Both the position numbers and the translations under genes were made by a program. A stretch of 64,000 bases of DNA from Candidatus Pacearchaeota archaeon UBA92 (GTDB lineage: Archaea; Nanobdellota; Nanobdellia; Pacearchaeales; GW2011-AR1), in assembly GCA_002497285.1 (NCBI GenBank), contig DANJ01000011.1, forward strand, positions 5,452 through 69,451, read 5' to 3'. The notes beneath the pieces were generated by a model. That model made no database searches. It was not told the origin of the DNA and saw only the letters and a list, made by a program, of their open reading frames with translations. Position 1 is the stretch's first letter. Every line of letters starts with the position of its first letter. This document shows positions 26,900 through 36,226 of the stretch, one piece after another.

Positions 26900-28678
26900 A
26901 TGATAACAAGAGAAGAACTAATAAAAGAGTATATAGAATTTTTTAGAAAAAACAAACATAAACAAATTCCATCTTCCTCTCTAATCCCTATCAACGACCC
27001 CACTGTTCTATTCACAACAGCAGGTATGCATCCATTAGTTCCTTATCTCACTGGACAAAAACATCCCTTTGGAAAACGCCTTGTAAGTGTTCAAAAATGT
27101 GTTCGTACTGGAGACATAGATTCTGTAGGTGATAAAGTTCATCATACCTTCTTTGAAATGCTTGGCAACTGGTCTCTCGGAGATTATTGGAAAAAAGAAG
27201 CAATCCAGTTTTCATTCGATTTCCTAACAAAGGAATTAAAAATACCCCTAGAAAAATTAGCAATCACTTGCTTCAAAGGAAATGAAGACGCCCCAAAAGA
27301 CGAAGAGTCCGAAAAAATCTGGCGTTCTCTTGAAATATCAAAAGACAGAATTGCATTTCTTGGAAAGGAAGATAACTGGTGGGGCCCTGCAGGCAAGACA
27401 GGCCCATGTGGCCCAGATACAGAAATATTTTATTACACGGGAAAAACAGTTCCAAAAAAGTTCGACCCCAAAGACAAAGATTGGGTAGAAATTTGGAACG
27501 ACGTTTTTATGCAGTATGAAAAAACAAAAGAAAATAAATACATCCCACTAAAACAAAAAAACGTAGATACTGGAATGGGCGTTGAAAGAACACTTGCAGT
27601 ATTAAATCAATTAGAAGATAATTATCAAACCCCTATATTCCATCCAATAATAAAAGAAATAGAAATTCTATCCAAAAAGAAATATGAGGGCCACTACAAA
27701 AAAGATATGAGGATAATCGCAGACCACATAAGAGCAACTACACTAGTCCTTGGAGATGACCATTTAGTAAAGCCTTCAAATACCGAGCAGGGTTATGTTA
27801 TAAGACGATTAATAAGAAGGGCCGTAAGGTACGGAAATAGGTTAGAAATAAAAAACAATTTCGCTACAAAAATAGCCCTTATAGTGATTGAAACCTATGA
27901 AAATTATTATCCAGAACTTAAAAAGAATAAGAATTTCATATTAACTCAGTTAGATGAAGAAGAAAACAAATTCAGAAAGACCTTAGAATCAGGAATAAAA
28001 GAATTTGAAAAGATATCTAAAAGCAAAAAAATAATTTCAGGAAAAGAAGCTTTTCTTTTATATCAATCCTATGGTTTTCCTATTGAACTAACGGAAGAAT
28101 TAGCTTCTGAAAAGAAAATAAAGTTAAACATGGATGAATATGATAAAGAATTCGAAAAGCACCAACACCTTTCGAGAACCCAGTCTGCAGGAATGTTCAA
28201 ATCTGGTCTATCAGACAATTCAGAACAAACAACTAAACTACACACAGCAACCCATTTACTAAATGAGGCACTTAGAAAAGTCCTTGGAAAAGAAGTAAAA
28301 CAGCGTGGTTCCAACATTACACCAGAAAGATTAAGATTCGACTTTAACTTTCCAAGAAAATTAACTGAAAAAGAAATCAAAGAAGTAGAAGATTTAGTAA
28401 ATAAAAAAATAAAACAAGGATTAAAAGTAGAAAGAACAGAAGGAAATCTCCAATCTGCTTTAAAATCTGGAGCGCAGGCAGAATTCGGACACAAATATCC
28501 AGACAAAGTTTCAGTTTACACAATTCTAGATAAAAAAGAAAAATCAGGCTTCTTCTCAAAAGAAATCTGCACAGGCCCCCATGTAAAGAACACAAAAGAG
28601 ATTGGACATTTCAAGATAATAAAAGAAGAATCATCAGCCGCGGGAATAAGAAGAATTAAGGCTATTGTAGAAGATTAG
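26900..28678 (+). CDS. alaS: Alanyl-tRNA synthetase lacking the C-terminal domain
   Basis: This 592-residue enzyme charges tRNA-Ala. The catalytic domain has the class II pattern (FTTAGMHPLVPYLTG, KCVRTGDIDSVG, FFEMLGNWSLGDYW, GMGVERTLAVL) followed by the tRNA-recognition region. The editing (SAD) domain has HTATHLL and the distal CTGPHV that complete the metal site. The protein stops right after that domain (IRRIKAIVED), so the C-Ala/DHHA1 domain of typical 850-950 residue enzymes is absent. Short AlaRS forms are known from some DPANN lineages. The stop overlaps a convergent small gene by four bases. Confidence 0.95.
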   Translation: MITREELIKEYIEFFRKNKHKQIPSSSLIPINDPTVLFTTAGMHPLVPYLTGQKHPFGKRLVSVQKCVRTGDIDSVGDKVHHTFFEMLGNWSLGDYWKKEAIQFSFDFLTKELKIPLEKLAITCFKGNEDAPKDEESEKIWRSLEISKDRIAFLGKEDNWWGPAGKTGPCGPDTEIFYYTGKTVPKKFDPKDKDWVEIWNDVFMQYEKTKENKYIPLKQKNVDTGMGVERTLAVLNQLEDNYQTPIFHPIIKEIEILSKKKYEGHYKKDMRIIADHIRATTLVLGDDHLVKPSNTEQGYVIRRLIRRAVRYGNRLEIKNNFATKIALIVIETYENYYPELKKNKNFILTQLDEEENKFRKTLESGIKEFEKISKSKKIISGKEAFLLYQSYGFPIELTEELASEKKIKLNMDEYDKEFEKHQHLSRTQSAGMFKSGLSDNSEQTTKLHTATHLLNEALRKVLGKEVKQRGSNITPERLRFDFNFPRKLTEKEIKEVEDLVNKKIKQGLKVERTEGNLQSALKSGAQAEFGHKYPDKVSVYTILDKKEKSGFFSKEICTGPHVKNTKEIGHFKIIKEESSAAGIRRIKAIVED

Positions 28679-28974
28679 CCTCTTACAGAATTCGCTTCTA
28701 ATTCCTTTTTGAAATCATCCTTGGCAGAAGCAAACTTAACCAAAACTTGAAGTTCCCTAAGGTCAGAATATCTAAGAGGGATGCTCCTATTTTCACTCCT
28801 TAGAAAATAAAAATCACGACTTCCTTTATTAGACAATCCGATTATGCCCTGCATACCGTATCCCTTTCTTTCAATCGCATCTCCAACTATAACTTCTGTA
28901 CCTTCAAGTCCAGAAAAAATTTTTCTTCTTTCATCGACATCCATAGGTAGATGTATTTCTTTCCAATATTTCAT
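28675..28974 (-). CDS. Hypothetical protein, 99 residues
   Basis: This soluble, mixed alpha/beta 99-residue protein has no recognised family. A minus-strand TATA-like TTTATAAA lies about 30-40 bases upstream of the ATG, just outside the left end of the 12.4-kb island. Before the insertion, uppP would have ended only about 50 bases upstream of this gene on the same strand. The gene itself seems intact and keeps its own promoter. Confidence 0.65.
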   Translation of the reverse strand: MKYWKEIHLPMDVDERRKIFSGLEGTEVIVGDAIERKGYGMQGIIGLSNKGSRDFYFLRSENRSIPLRYSDLRELQVLVKFASAKDDFKKELEANSVRG

Positions 28975-29019
28975 GAATCCTCGCGGATTACATTTCTAAG
29001 AACAGTTTATAAAACTACC

Positions 29020-29028
29020 TATTAGGCA
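29020..29028. repeat. Left target-site duplication (TATTAGGCA)
   Basis: Nine bases identical to 41468-41476, directly outside the left inverted repeat. Identity extends to CCTATTAGGCA on both sides, so the true duplication is 7-9 bases. Confidence 0.75.
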
Positions 29029-29045
29029 GGCTTTGTTTAATAAGT
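29029..29045 (+). repeat. Left terminal inverted repeat, 17 bp
   Basis: GGCTTTGTTTAATAAGT is the exact reverse complement of 41451-41467. Sequence further inside differs from the right end, as expected for short terminal repeats. Confidence 0.8.
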
Positions 29046-29105
29046 AGGGGTTGTTTAAATAATCCCTCCTTCCTAAGATATCTTCTAAAAATGAAGAAAG
29101 GAATC

Positions 29106-29585
29106 TTAGAAGGTATTATAGACCTTAATCGCTTTATTCAATTGAAATTCACAGTTGCCCCAATCAATATATTTACAAATATCCCTTGGATCAATAAATT
29201 TTCTTTCTAAAATTTCCCCGATTGCAGGGTCTTCGGTTTGATTATTAATTTTATCTACAAAAGCTGTATATCTTAATAAATAATGAATCTTTGATCCATC
29301 CCTTGGTATGACTTTTATGTAACCAACTCTTTTGATATTTTTTATTTTTAAATCTGCTTCTTCTTGTACTTCCCTTTTCAGAGTATCTTCAAAGGATTTA
29401 TCTTCTTTTTCGGGTGTCCCTCCCGGAATTCCCCACATACCATTATATTTAATCAAACAAACTTTCCCTTCTTTATCAAATATAAATGCATAAACTTGTG
29501 TTACATTATCCAAATTTTCAAAGTTTGTGTTATCATGCCATTCATTATCTGAAATCCTTCCCTTAAAATCTACTCTAAATTTCAT
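29106..29585 (-). CDS. Nudix hydrolase (island cargo)
   Basis: This 159-residue protein carries a Nudix box: GTPEKEDKSFEDTLKREVQEE, quoted here in parts as GGTPEKEDKSFED and REVQEEADL, fitting Gx5Ex7REUxEExGU with the final Gly replaced by Asp. Family members cleave nucleoside diphosphates linked to other groups. WGIPGG precedes the box. It is the leftmost cargo gene, reading toward the left end. An imperfect hairpin follows its stop inside the terminal region. The substrate may be an intermediate of the cargo pathway; that is inference. Confidence 0.88.
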   Translation of the reverse strand: MKFRVDFKGRISDNEWHDNTNFENLDNVTQVYAFIFDKEGKVCLIKYNGMWGIPGGTPEKEDKSFEDTLKREVQEEADLKIKNIKRVGYIKVIPRDGSKIHYLLRYTAFVDKINNQTEDPAIGEILERKFIDPRDICKYIDWGNCEFQLNKAIKVYNTF

Positions 29586-29666
29586 ATTAATAAATAACTT
29601 TTTAGCCTTAAAAGGTTTTCTTTTATAATTAAATAAATTTATAATGTTATATTTATTATTAAAAAA

Positions 29667-30611
29667 ATGAGATATGTGAGAAATTTAAATTCGATTAATA
29701 AAAATGATGTTGAAATAGCGGGTGGAAAGGGCGCTTCATTAGGAGAGCTAATTAACTCTAATATAGAAGTACCTGGAGGATTTGTTATACTCTCAAATGC
29801 ATTTGAAGAATTTATTAAAGAAACCGATACAACAATAGAAATTGACTCAGAATTGGATTCTATAAATCTAAAAGATATTAATAGCATAAATAGGGCTTCA
29901 GAAAGGATAAATTTTGCAATTGTTTCTAAGGATATCCCTAAAAAGATTAAAGATGAAATAATAAAATCTTATAATCAATTAAAATCAAAATATGTTGCTG
30001 TTAGGAGTTCAGCGACTTCAGAAGATGGCGCTAATTCAGCATGGGCAGGACAATTAGATACTTATCTTAATACTTCAAAAGAAAACCTAATAATGAATAT
30101 TAAAAGATGTTGGGCCTCTCTGTTCACTCCAAGAGCATTAATATATCGTCTTGAAAAAAAATTAAAAAAAGAAAAAATATCTGTGGCTGTAGTTATTCAA
30201 AAAATGATAGATAGCAGTGAATCTGGAGTTGCATTTTCTGTCCACCCAATTACAAAAGACAAAAACCAATTAGTAATTGAGGCATGTTTTGGGTTAGGAG
30301 ATGCTATAGTTTCTGGAGAGATCATCCCCGATAGTTATGTTTTAAATAAGAGTGACTGGAGAATTTTAGATATAAATATCAACAATAAAGTAAAAGGATT
30401 GTTTAAGGAAAAGAATGGTGAAAATAAATGGAAACAATTAAAGAAAAAGGGGGGAAATCAGGTTTTGACAAAAAAAGAAATTGTAGTATTGGGCAAATTA
30501 GTAAAAATGATTGAAGAGCATTATAAATTCCCGGTAGATATTGAATGGGCAAAAAGGAAGGATAAATTTTATATTCTTCAAAGTAGACCAATTACGACTT
30601 TATTGGATTAA
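29667..30611 (+). CDS. PEP-synthase-type ATP-binding protein (stand-alone)
   Basis: This 314-residue protein is the complete N-terminal nucleotide-binding domain of the PEP synthase/pyruvate phosphate dikinase/rifampicin phosphotransferase family: GGKGASLGEL, VPGGFVI, VAVRSSATSEDG, SAWAGQ, SGVAFSVHP, CFGLGDAIVSGE and the closing DIEWAKRKDKFYILQSRPITT. It ends there, without the swivelling His domain. That domain is encoded separately at 37127-37447 in the same island. Together they could transfer a phosphoryl group from ATP to an acceptor by a phosphohistidine. A TATA-like ATTTATAAT about 25 bases upstream supports its own promoter. Confidence 0.9.
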   Translation: MRYVRNLNSINKNDVEIAGGKGASLGELINSNIEVPGGFVILSNAFEEFIKETDTTIEIDSELDSINLKDINSINRASERINFAIVSKDIPKKIKDEIIKSYNQLKSKYVAVRSSATSEDGANSAWAGQLDTYLNTSKENLIMNIKRCWASLFTPRALIYRLEKKLKKEKISVAVVIQKMIDSSESGVAFSVHPITKDKNQLVIEACFGLGDAIVSGEIIPDSYVLNKSDWRILDININNKVKGLFKEKNGENKWKQLKKKGGNQVLTKKEIVVLGKLVKMIEEHYKFPVDIEWAKRKDKFYILQSRPITTLLD

Positions 30612-30641
30612 CTTTTTAAATCTGTTTGTGTTATCCTTGTT

Positions 30642-31721
30642 ATGAAATTAGAGATATTTAAAGCAGGAAAAATATTTAACCCAATTAAGGGAACAAAAAA
30701 CAAACCAGTACTCCAACATAAAAAGATAAAGGTGACAGTTCCCGCAAGATTAAATACAATGTGTTTTGATTTAAAAACACTAACTAAGCCTAAAAAGAAA
30801 TTTATTTATAATGCTGGGGAACTTGCTTTCTCAGTAAATGTAAATACTTATGCAAAATTAATAATTACAAAAAATGATAATGGTTCTGTTTTGCTTTCTA
30901 AAAACACAAAAAGAAAATCGATAGTTAAACATGCAGCATTAATGATGAAAAATGCTCTTAAAATAAATGATTTGTTTTTAATTGAAGCAAACAATGTATA
31001 TGACTATCCTCACGCTGGTCTTGGATCTTCATCTTCATTAATTAGTGCAGTTTGTATAGCCATCAATGAGGCCTATGGTAAACCATTAAGCCCAAGACAA
31101 TTAACACTATTTATTGCTCAAAATCATGGAGAAGAAATTGAATCAGATGATGAAAGATTAATTCATGTCCAGTGTAATGGTGGTTCTCCTTCTGTAGCCC
31201 TATATTATGGAGGTATGCAGATAATTGCAGGAGAATCAAATATGATCTTTAGAGAGGAATTTCCTGAAGAATATACATTTGTTTTTGGAATACCTAAGAT
31301 GTATAAAAAGTGTGATGCTCAATGCTTAATGGCAATCGAAAAAACTCAATTCCCAAAAATGCTAAAATCGAGTAAAGATTTCTCAAAAGAGATTGCTTGG
31401 AAAGTTTTACATGAACTTATTCCTTCAATAATGAATAAAGATATGAAATCTATCGGAGACATATTACAATATTATAGATTTAATACCGGGAGTTTAGTAA
31501 TAGATTCAAGAACATGGAAAGGATTATATTCTTTAGTAAAATCATTGATGAAGTATAGAAATGATGCAACCCCCATAATCTCTGTTTCATCTTGTGGTCC
31601 TGCAATATATATTTTAACAAAAAATCCAAAGATGATAGAAAAAATTTTAAAAGATAAAAAAATGATTACATTCACAGCTAAACCAAATAATAAAGGTTAT
31701 TCAATCTTATATAATTTTTAA
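30642..31721 (+). CDS. GHMP-kinase-family protein
   Basis: This 359-residue protein has the GHMP phosphate-binding loop PHAGLGSSSSL (residues 123-133). An N-terminal substrate strand (VTVPARLNTM) and AGELAFSVNV recall beta-RFAP synthase-like and shikimate/mevalonate-type members, and a C-terminal SVSSCGPAIYIL segment matches the family's third motif. Such enzymes phosphorylate small alcohols or join phosphoribosyl donors. The substrate is unknown. A TATA-like TTTTTAAAT sits about 25 bases before the ATG, so this gene has its own start. It overlaps the convergent decarboxylase by 15 bases. Confidence 0.78.
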   Translation: MKLEIFKAGKIFNPIKGTKNKPVLQHKKIKVTVPARLNTMCFDLKTLTKPKKKFIYNAGELAFSVNVNTYAKLIITKNDNGSVLLSKNTKRKSIVKHAALMMKNALKINDLFLIEANNVYDYPHAGLGSSSSLISAVCIAINEAYGKPLSPRQLTLFIAQNHGEEIESDDERLIHVQCNGGSPSVALYYGGMQIIAGESNMIFREEFPEEYTFVFGIPKMYKKCDAQCLMAIEKTQFPKMLKSSKDFSKEIAWKVLHELIPSIMNKDMKSIGDILQYYRFNTGSLVIDSRTWKGLYSLVKSLMKYRNDATPIISVSSCGPAIYILTKNPKMIEKILKDKKMITFTAKPNNKGYSILYNF

Positions 31722-32831
31722 TAATTCTTCGTAACTTTTAAGATATTCTGGATAAAAATAAATTGTATAAGTATAACCCTCCTCTCTTTTTATTGAGTGG
31801 ATTCTAAATTTTATTTCGATATCTTTTGGGAGCCTTTTCTTTAAAATTATACAAACCATCGGCATAGAAGGGGTTTCAAGATATTTGATATCTTTTTCAT
31901 TTAATCTTTTAATAAATTTATTTTTATTTGAGATAATTTTCATCGCTCTTTTCTTAAATCCTTTTTTGGATAAATATTCTGTATTTGCCCAAATAATTGC
32001 AGGCAATATTCCAGACCTTGATCCTATAAGTGTGTCGTCAAAAATTTTAACATATTCAGTATTACTACCAATATTATCTTGCAAACCCTTTCTACACAAA
32101 AAAATTCCTGAGGGGTAATAAAGGAAACCATATTTATGATAATCAAAGGTTAATGATTTAACAAAAGAATTTCCAAAGTCTGAATATTTATTTTTATTTA
32201 GAAATGGGATAAAAAATCCTCCAACAGCAGCATCAAGGTGCAAAAAACATGGTTTTTTATACTCTTTGATAAATTCGGATATTGATTCTATATTGTCTAT
32301 TATTCCAGTTGAAGTATGCCCTAAGGTTCCAACTATAATTAAAGGAGATTCAATATTTTTTGTTGCTTCCTTAAGTTGAGTTTTATCAAGGGGTTTGTTC
32401 CAAAATTTAGCTTTTGTTTTTATTATTTTTAAATCAAGCAATCTTGCTGCTTTATCTAAAGAATAATGGCCCTCACTATGAGAAATAATAATGGGCCTGC
32501 CTTTCTTTTTAAGATATTCTCTTCCTATCCATAATGCCATAATATTTCCTTCGGTTGAACCACTATTAATGTATCCATCAAGGTTAGAACCATGGAACCA
32601 ATTAGAGATTTTTTTTATAACCTTATTCTCAAGTTCTCTACAACTATCTTGAGAAAACTTCATCCTCGTAGTAGTGCCAATATTATTTGGGTTTAATTTT
32701 AATAATTGTTTTATTTCTTTCTTAAAATAATTTTGAGGTGTGGGAGGTTGAGGAATTCCGATTCTAAGTAAGGAAGTTTCTTTTTCTCTTTTTATTACCT
32801 TTTTTAATTTGTTTTTAATTTGTTTTATCAT
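31707..32831 (-). CDS. PLP-dependent group II amino-acid decarboxylase-like protein
   Basis: This 374-residue fold-type I enzyme has the PLP lysine in FDYHKYG (Lys233), the ring-stacking His in SHSEGHYS (His122), the pyridine-binding Asp in LHLDAAVGG (Asp200) and the substrate loop NSGSTEGN. These fit the group II decarboxylase family that includes MfnA, histidine and glutamate decarboxylases. It would make an amine from an amino acid. It is third in a coupled operon after the adenylate-forming enzyme and epimerase, with a four-base overlap. The amino acid is unknown. Confidence 0.85.
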   Translation of the reverse strand: MIKQIKNKLKKVIKREKETSLLRIGIPQPPTPQNYFKKEIKQLLKLNPNNIGTTTRMKFSQDSCRELENKVIKKISNWFHGSNLDGYINSGSTEGNIMALWIGREYLKKKGRPIIISHSEGHYSLDKAARLLDLKIIKTKAKFWNKPLDKTQLKEATKNIESPLIIVGTLGHTSTGIIDNIESISEFIKEYKKPCFLHLDAAVGGFFIPFLNKNKYSDFGNSFVKSLTFDYHKYGFLYYPSGIFLCRKGLQDNIGSNTEYVKIFDDTLIGSRSGILPAIIWANTEYLSKKGFKKRAMKIISNKNKFIKRLNEKDIKYLETPSMPMVCIILKKRLPKDIEIKFRIHSIKREEGYTYTIYFYPEYLKSYEELLKII

Positions 32832-34387
32832 AGTCCTAAACTTATATACTGAACACCTTTTTTACTTATTATAAAAAGAACAGGTATTGTTAAATCTTCT
32901 CTTTGTGTTTTTTTCAATAGATTAGATAATTTATCGATATCATTCTCAAAGACTTTAGTATATTTTTTTGGAAAATCTCCCACTATTTCCCCCATTTCAT
33001 ATATTAAATTGTAGTCTGGAACATAATCTCTTGGCAGAAGTTTAAGTGATTTCCCTTCTTCCCTCATAACAAATGGTTCTTCAGGATTCTTTGATATTGT
33101 AATAATCACTTTATTCTTAAAATTATTTTTATCAATCAAAAAAGAACCATAATATAAAACGTCCTTTCTTGAGGGGCTTAACCTAACAATATATATTTTA
33201 TTTGGTTTCTTATTTTTAATCATAAATTTTTTTATGTTATTATAGTCTCTTGAAAATAAGTGATCTGTATTAATTATATCTCCCTCTTCATCTCTTATAG
33301 TTATGCTCCAAATCTCTTCTTTCTTTTTCATAAAATGATTTGGATTAAATTCCGATGGATTCCTATATATTTTTACTGGTAACAATTTGTCTGGATATAA
33401 ATATTTTAAAATTTTAATCCCATCCCATCTTGATAACAACTTATTTTCTTTAAAGGTATCACTAACTGATTTATTAATTGTATATCTTGGTTTCCAAGAA
33501 ACATATTTTTTTGCTTTATCAATACCATATATACGATTTCTTGATAAACTTATTATGTCTTCTTTTAAAAGGGAAGGTTTCTTATTTGATTCGTTATATT
33601 CTTTCTGTTGTTTTTGAGCAATTCTGAATAATTCTCTTAAAGTCGCAGATTTATCTATTCTTTTATCAAATATATTTGCAACCAGATTTAGATAATCTTT
33701 TTGTGATGTAAATCCAGAAGCGATATTAAAATCTTCATTTTTAATTTCTAAATTTTTAATAATTTTCATAATAAAATTTGATAAATCATTTTGATGAATA
33801 AAAGAAAAATTATTACTCCCATCACCAAACATTATAGCTTTATCTTTTTTTATTGCTTCAATAAATCTATTGAATTTATTTTTAAAATATAATCCAAATA
33901 TAATTGGAAATCTAACTATAACAAAATCTATGTCCGACTTTTTTAAAATATTTTCTGCTTTTAATTTATAATTTCCATAGTAACTAGTAGGAATTTTGTT
34001 CGAATTTTCAAAGATAATTTTAGATTTATAATTTCCATATACTGCCGATGATGAACAAAATATTATTCTAATATTTTTCTTTTTCTTTTTCAAATAACTA
34101 ACTAAATTTTCCAATGTCTTATAATTAATTTTGGAAGATTCTTCATTTAAAAATTCTGCTTTTCCTATAGTAAATATGATGTCAGAAATATTTTTTATTT
34201 TATCAAGTTTATTTAGATCTTCATTAATTATAAAATTAATTTTTATTAATTGTTCATAACACTCCGGATTTTGAGGATATTTTTTATAATAAGTACCAAT
34301 CAGCTCAAAATCATAATTGGTTAACGTTTCAGAAATAGATTGAGCAACTTTACTAGATGCGCCAATAATGATGATTTTTCCTCTCAT
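32828..34387 (-). CDS. NAD-dependent epimerase/dehydratase with extra C-terminal domain
   Basis: This 519-residue protein starts with an extended short-chain dehydrogenase fold: the nucleotide loop IIIGASSKVA (about 4-14), CSSSAVYG and the catalytic YGNYK (YxxxK) near residue 146. This would act on a nucleotide-sugar or similar substrate. After about residue 320 follow roughly 200 residues I do not recognise (beginning near PSEFNPNHF; later KNPEEPFVMREEG). The usual family length is 300-340, so the extension looks like a separate domain. It overlaps both operon neighbours by four bases. Confidence 0.82.
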   Translation of the reverse strand: MRGKIIIIGASSKVAQSISETLTNYDFELIGTYYKKYPQNPECYEQLIKINFIINEDLNKLDKIKNISDIIFTIGKAEFLNEESSKINYKTLENLVSYLKKKKKNIRIIFCSSSAVYGNYKSKIIFENSNKIPTSYYGNYKLKAENILKKSDIDFVIVRFPIIFGLYFKNKFNRFIEAIKKDKAIMFGDGSNNFSFIHQNDLSNFIMKIIKNLEIKNEDFNIASGFTSQKDYLNLVANIFDKRIDKSATLRELFRIAQKQQKEYNESNKKPSLLKEDIISLSRNRIYGIDKAKKYVSWKPRYTINKSVSDTFKENKLLSRWDGIKILKYLYPDKLLPVKIYRNPSEFNPNHFMKKKEEIWSITIRDEEGDIINTDHLFSRDYNNIKKFMIKNKKPNKIYIVRLSPSRKDVLYYGSFLIDKNNFKNKVIITISKNPEEPFVMREEGKSLKLLPRDYVPDYNLIYEMGEIVGDFPKKYTKVFENDIDKLSNLLKKTQREDLTIPVLFIISKKGVQYISLGL

Positions 34388-35475
34388 TTTCGTAGGTCGA
34401 CAATATGTCTTAATTTGTGAGAGCTTGTTTTTGGAACCTCAATTTTATTTTGAAAGATAAATTCCTTCTTAGCGAAAATAAATGAAAGTTCTTTGATGAT
34501 ATCCTTTTCTTTATCTTTAAATTCAGATGGAAGAATAAATTCAACATAATCTCTATTCTCTTTTGTTTTAAAATTAACAATAAATTCATTAGTATATTTT
34601 GATAAAGTATCTTCTATTTTTGTTTTTGATGTAAGCATTCCTTGCAATTTTATAAGGTCATCATCTCTTCCTGTAACTGAAAATTCACTTATTGAACCAT
34701 CATCATTATATTTGACTTTTTCTAGAACATCTTTAGTATTATATCTTATTATTTTTGTAGAACTATTATTTAAATCAGTTATTGCTAATTCTAAATTTTT
34801 ATTTATCTCTACTGCCTCTACATATATCCCCTCATTAATTACTTTTATTAATTTTGGATCTCCTTTTTTAGAAACTCCAAGGGCAGGACATTCTGTTAAA
34901 CCAAAATGATTTACAACTTCAACACCCAAGTCTTTAAATCGTGAAATATATGAATCTAATAACATTTCCCCTGCTACAAGAACTTTTTTTGGCATAATTT
35001 TCGGATTAATTTTATTTAAAACCTCAAGTAAACCAAGAGCATAGCTTGGAACTGAGAACCATACTGTTGGTTTCACCTTTAAAATAACTTCCATTATTTT
35101 TTCCTTGGGATATGTATTTGGAGCGCCTAATGGCAATATTGATATGCCATCCAATAAACAAGCTCGTTCATACATACTGCCAGGAACATAATTTCCATAT
35201 GCGAAAAGATTCAAAACAATATCTTTATTTGATACCCCCGATAGTTTTATCGATTTTCTTGTTCTGTTAATAAATCCTTCTACAGCTTTGTTAGAGTAAA
35301 AAACATAAAGAGCTTTTCCGGTTGATCCACTTGTAATTCTTAGTTCAAGAAAATTTTTAGGAACTATAAATGCCGATAGGTCTTTTTTCGTACTAATTTT
35401 AATCTTTTTCCAATCTTCAATAGATTTAATTTTATCTTCTCCAACTAAATCATTCATTTTTTTTATTATTTTCAT
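34384..35475 (-). CDS. PaaK-like adenylate-forming enzyme
   Basis: This 363-residue protein has the adenylate-forming phosphate loop ITSGSTGKA (about 48-56), the second motif HFGLTECPALG, and a C-terminal KTSSHKLRH whose lysine could be the catalytic one. The arrangement resembles phenylacetate-CoA ligase-like (PaaK) proteins, shortened at the N-terminus. It would activate a carboxylic acid with ATP for transfer to CoA or an amine. It is first in the minus-strand operon of three genes and starts from a short divergent promoter with the methyltransferase. Confidence 0.85.
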   Translation of the reverse strand: MKIIKKMNDLVGEDKIKSIEDWKKIKISTKKDLSAFIVPKNFLELRITSGSTGKALYVFYSNKAVEGFINRTRKSIKLSGVSNKDIVLNLFAYGNYVPGSMYERACLLDGISILPLGAPNTYPKEKIMEVILKVKPTVWFSVPSYALGLLEVLNKINPKIMPKKVLVAGEMLLDSYISRFKDLGVEVVNHFGLTECPALGVSKKGDPKLIKVINEGIYVEAVEINKNLELAITDLNNSSTKIIRYNTKDVLEKVKYNDDGSISEFSVTGRDDDLIKLQGMLTSKTKIEDTLSKYTNEFIVNFKTKENRDYVEFILPSEFKDKEKDIIKELSFIFAKKEFIFQNKIEVPKTSSHKLRHIVDLRK

Positions 35476-35526
35476 AGTATTTATTTGGAAAGTATATTTT
35501 AAAAGCTTTCTAAACTTATTTTATTC

Positions 35527-36192
35527 ATGAATAAATCAAAAAATAATAAAGAAATTTGGAATAAGTTCTATAAAAAAAGTTCAAAGTATATATACTGACC
35601 GTCTGAAGAAATATTTACTTTTTCTGAAAAATATTTAGGAAACCTTAAGGGCAAAAAGGTTCTTGATATTGGGTGTGGGGCTGGAAGGCATTTATTGATG
35701 TTTGATTATAGGGGATGTATTACCTTTGGAATCGATAGTTCGAAAGAGGCTGTATCAACATCTAAAAAATTCTTGAAAAAGTGGAATGTTAATTCAGAAA
35801 TAAGGTTGGCTAGTTCCACTAATATCCCCTATAATGATAATTCATTTGATATTATTCTTCTTTGGGATATTTTTCATTACCTCTCAAAAAGAGATCAAGA
35901 AAAAACTATTGAAGAAATTATGCGAGTATCAAAAAATGGTGCATGGGTTATATTTTCACTTAGATCAAAAAATGATTCTAGATATAGGATAGGAAAAGAA
36001 ATGAGAAAGAATACTTATTTACAAGATAAACCAGGAAAGAGAGATATTGTGATAGAATATTGGAGCAAAAAAGAAGCGGAAAGTTTTTTTAGATTAGATA
36101 ATTTATTGATTGGAGAGAAAATTATTGCCCCCATTGGTAGATATAATGTAAAAAGTGCTCATTGGATTCTAGCTGGGAAAATTAACAAATAA
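35527..36192 (+). pseudogene. SAM-dependent methyltransferase interrupted by in-frame TGA
   Basis: The frame opens at ATG 35527 (MNKSKNNKEIWNKFY), hits TGA at 35596-35598 (codon 24), and continues in the same frame to 36192 with a normal class I methyltransferase: motif I VLDIGCGAGRH, IDSSKEAV, and LLWDIFHYL. The codon sits in the context KYIY-stop-PSEE, where a tryptophan (TGG) would be natural, so one G-to-A change explains it. A restart at ATG 35695 would lose motif I. TGA is used as an ordinary stop elsewhere here. It is probably a recent pseudogene, unless read through. A sequencing error is also possible. Confidence 0.75.
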
Positions 36193-36226
36193 ATAACTTT
36201 AAAAATGTAACTTGGTATTTCATTTT

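Noticed and set aside
35596..35598. TGA read as tryptophan genome-wide
   Set aside because: Many genes end in TGA with four-base ATGA overlaps (for example 20129-20132), so TGA is a normal stop here.
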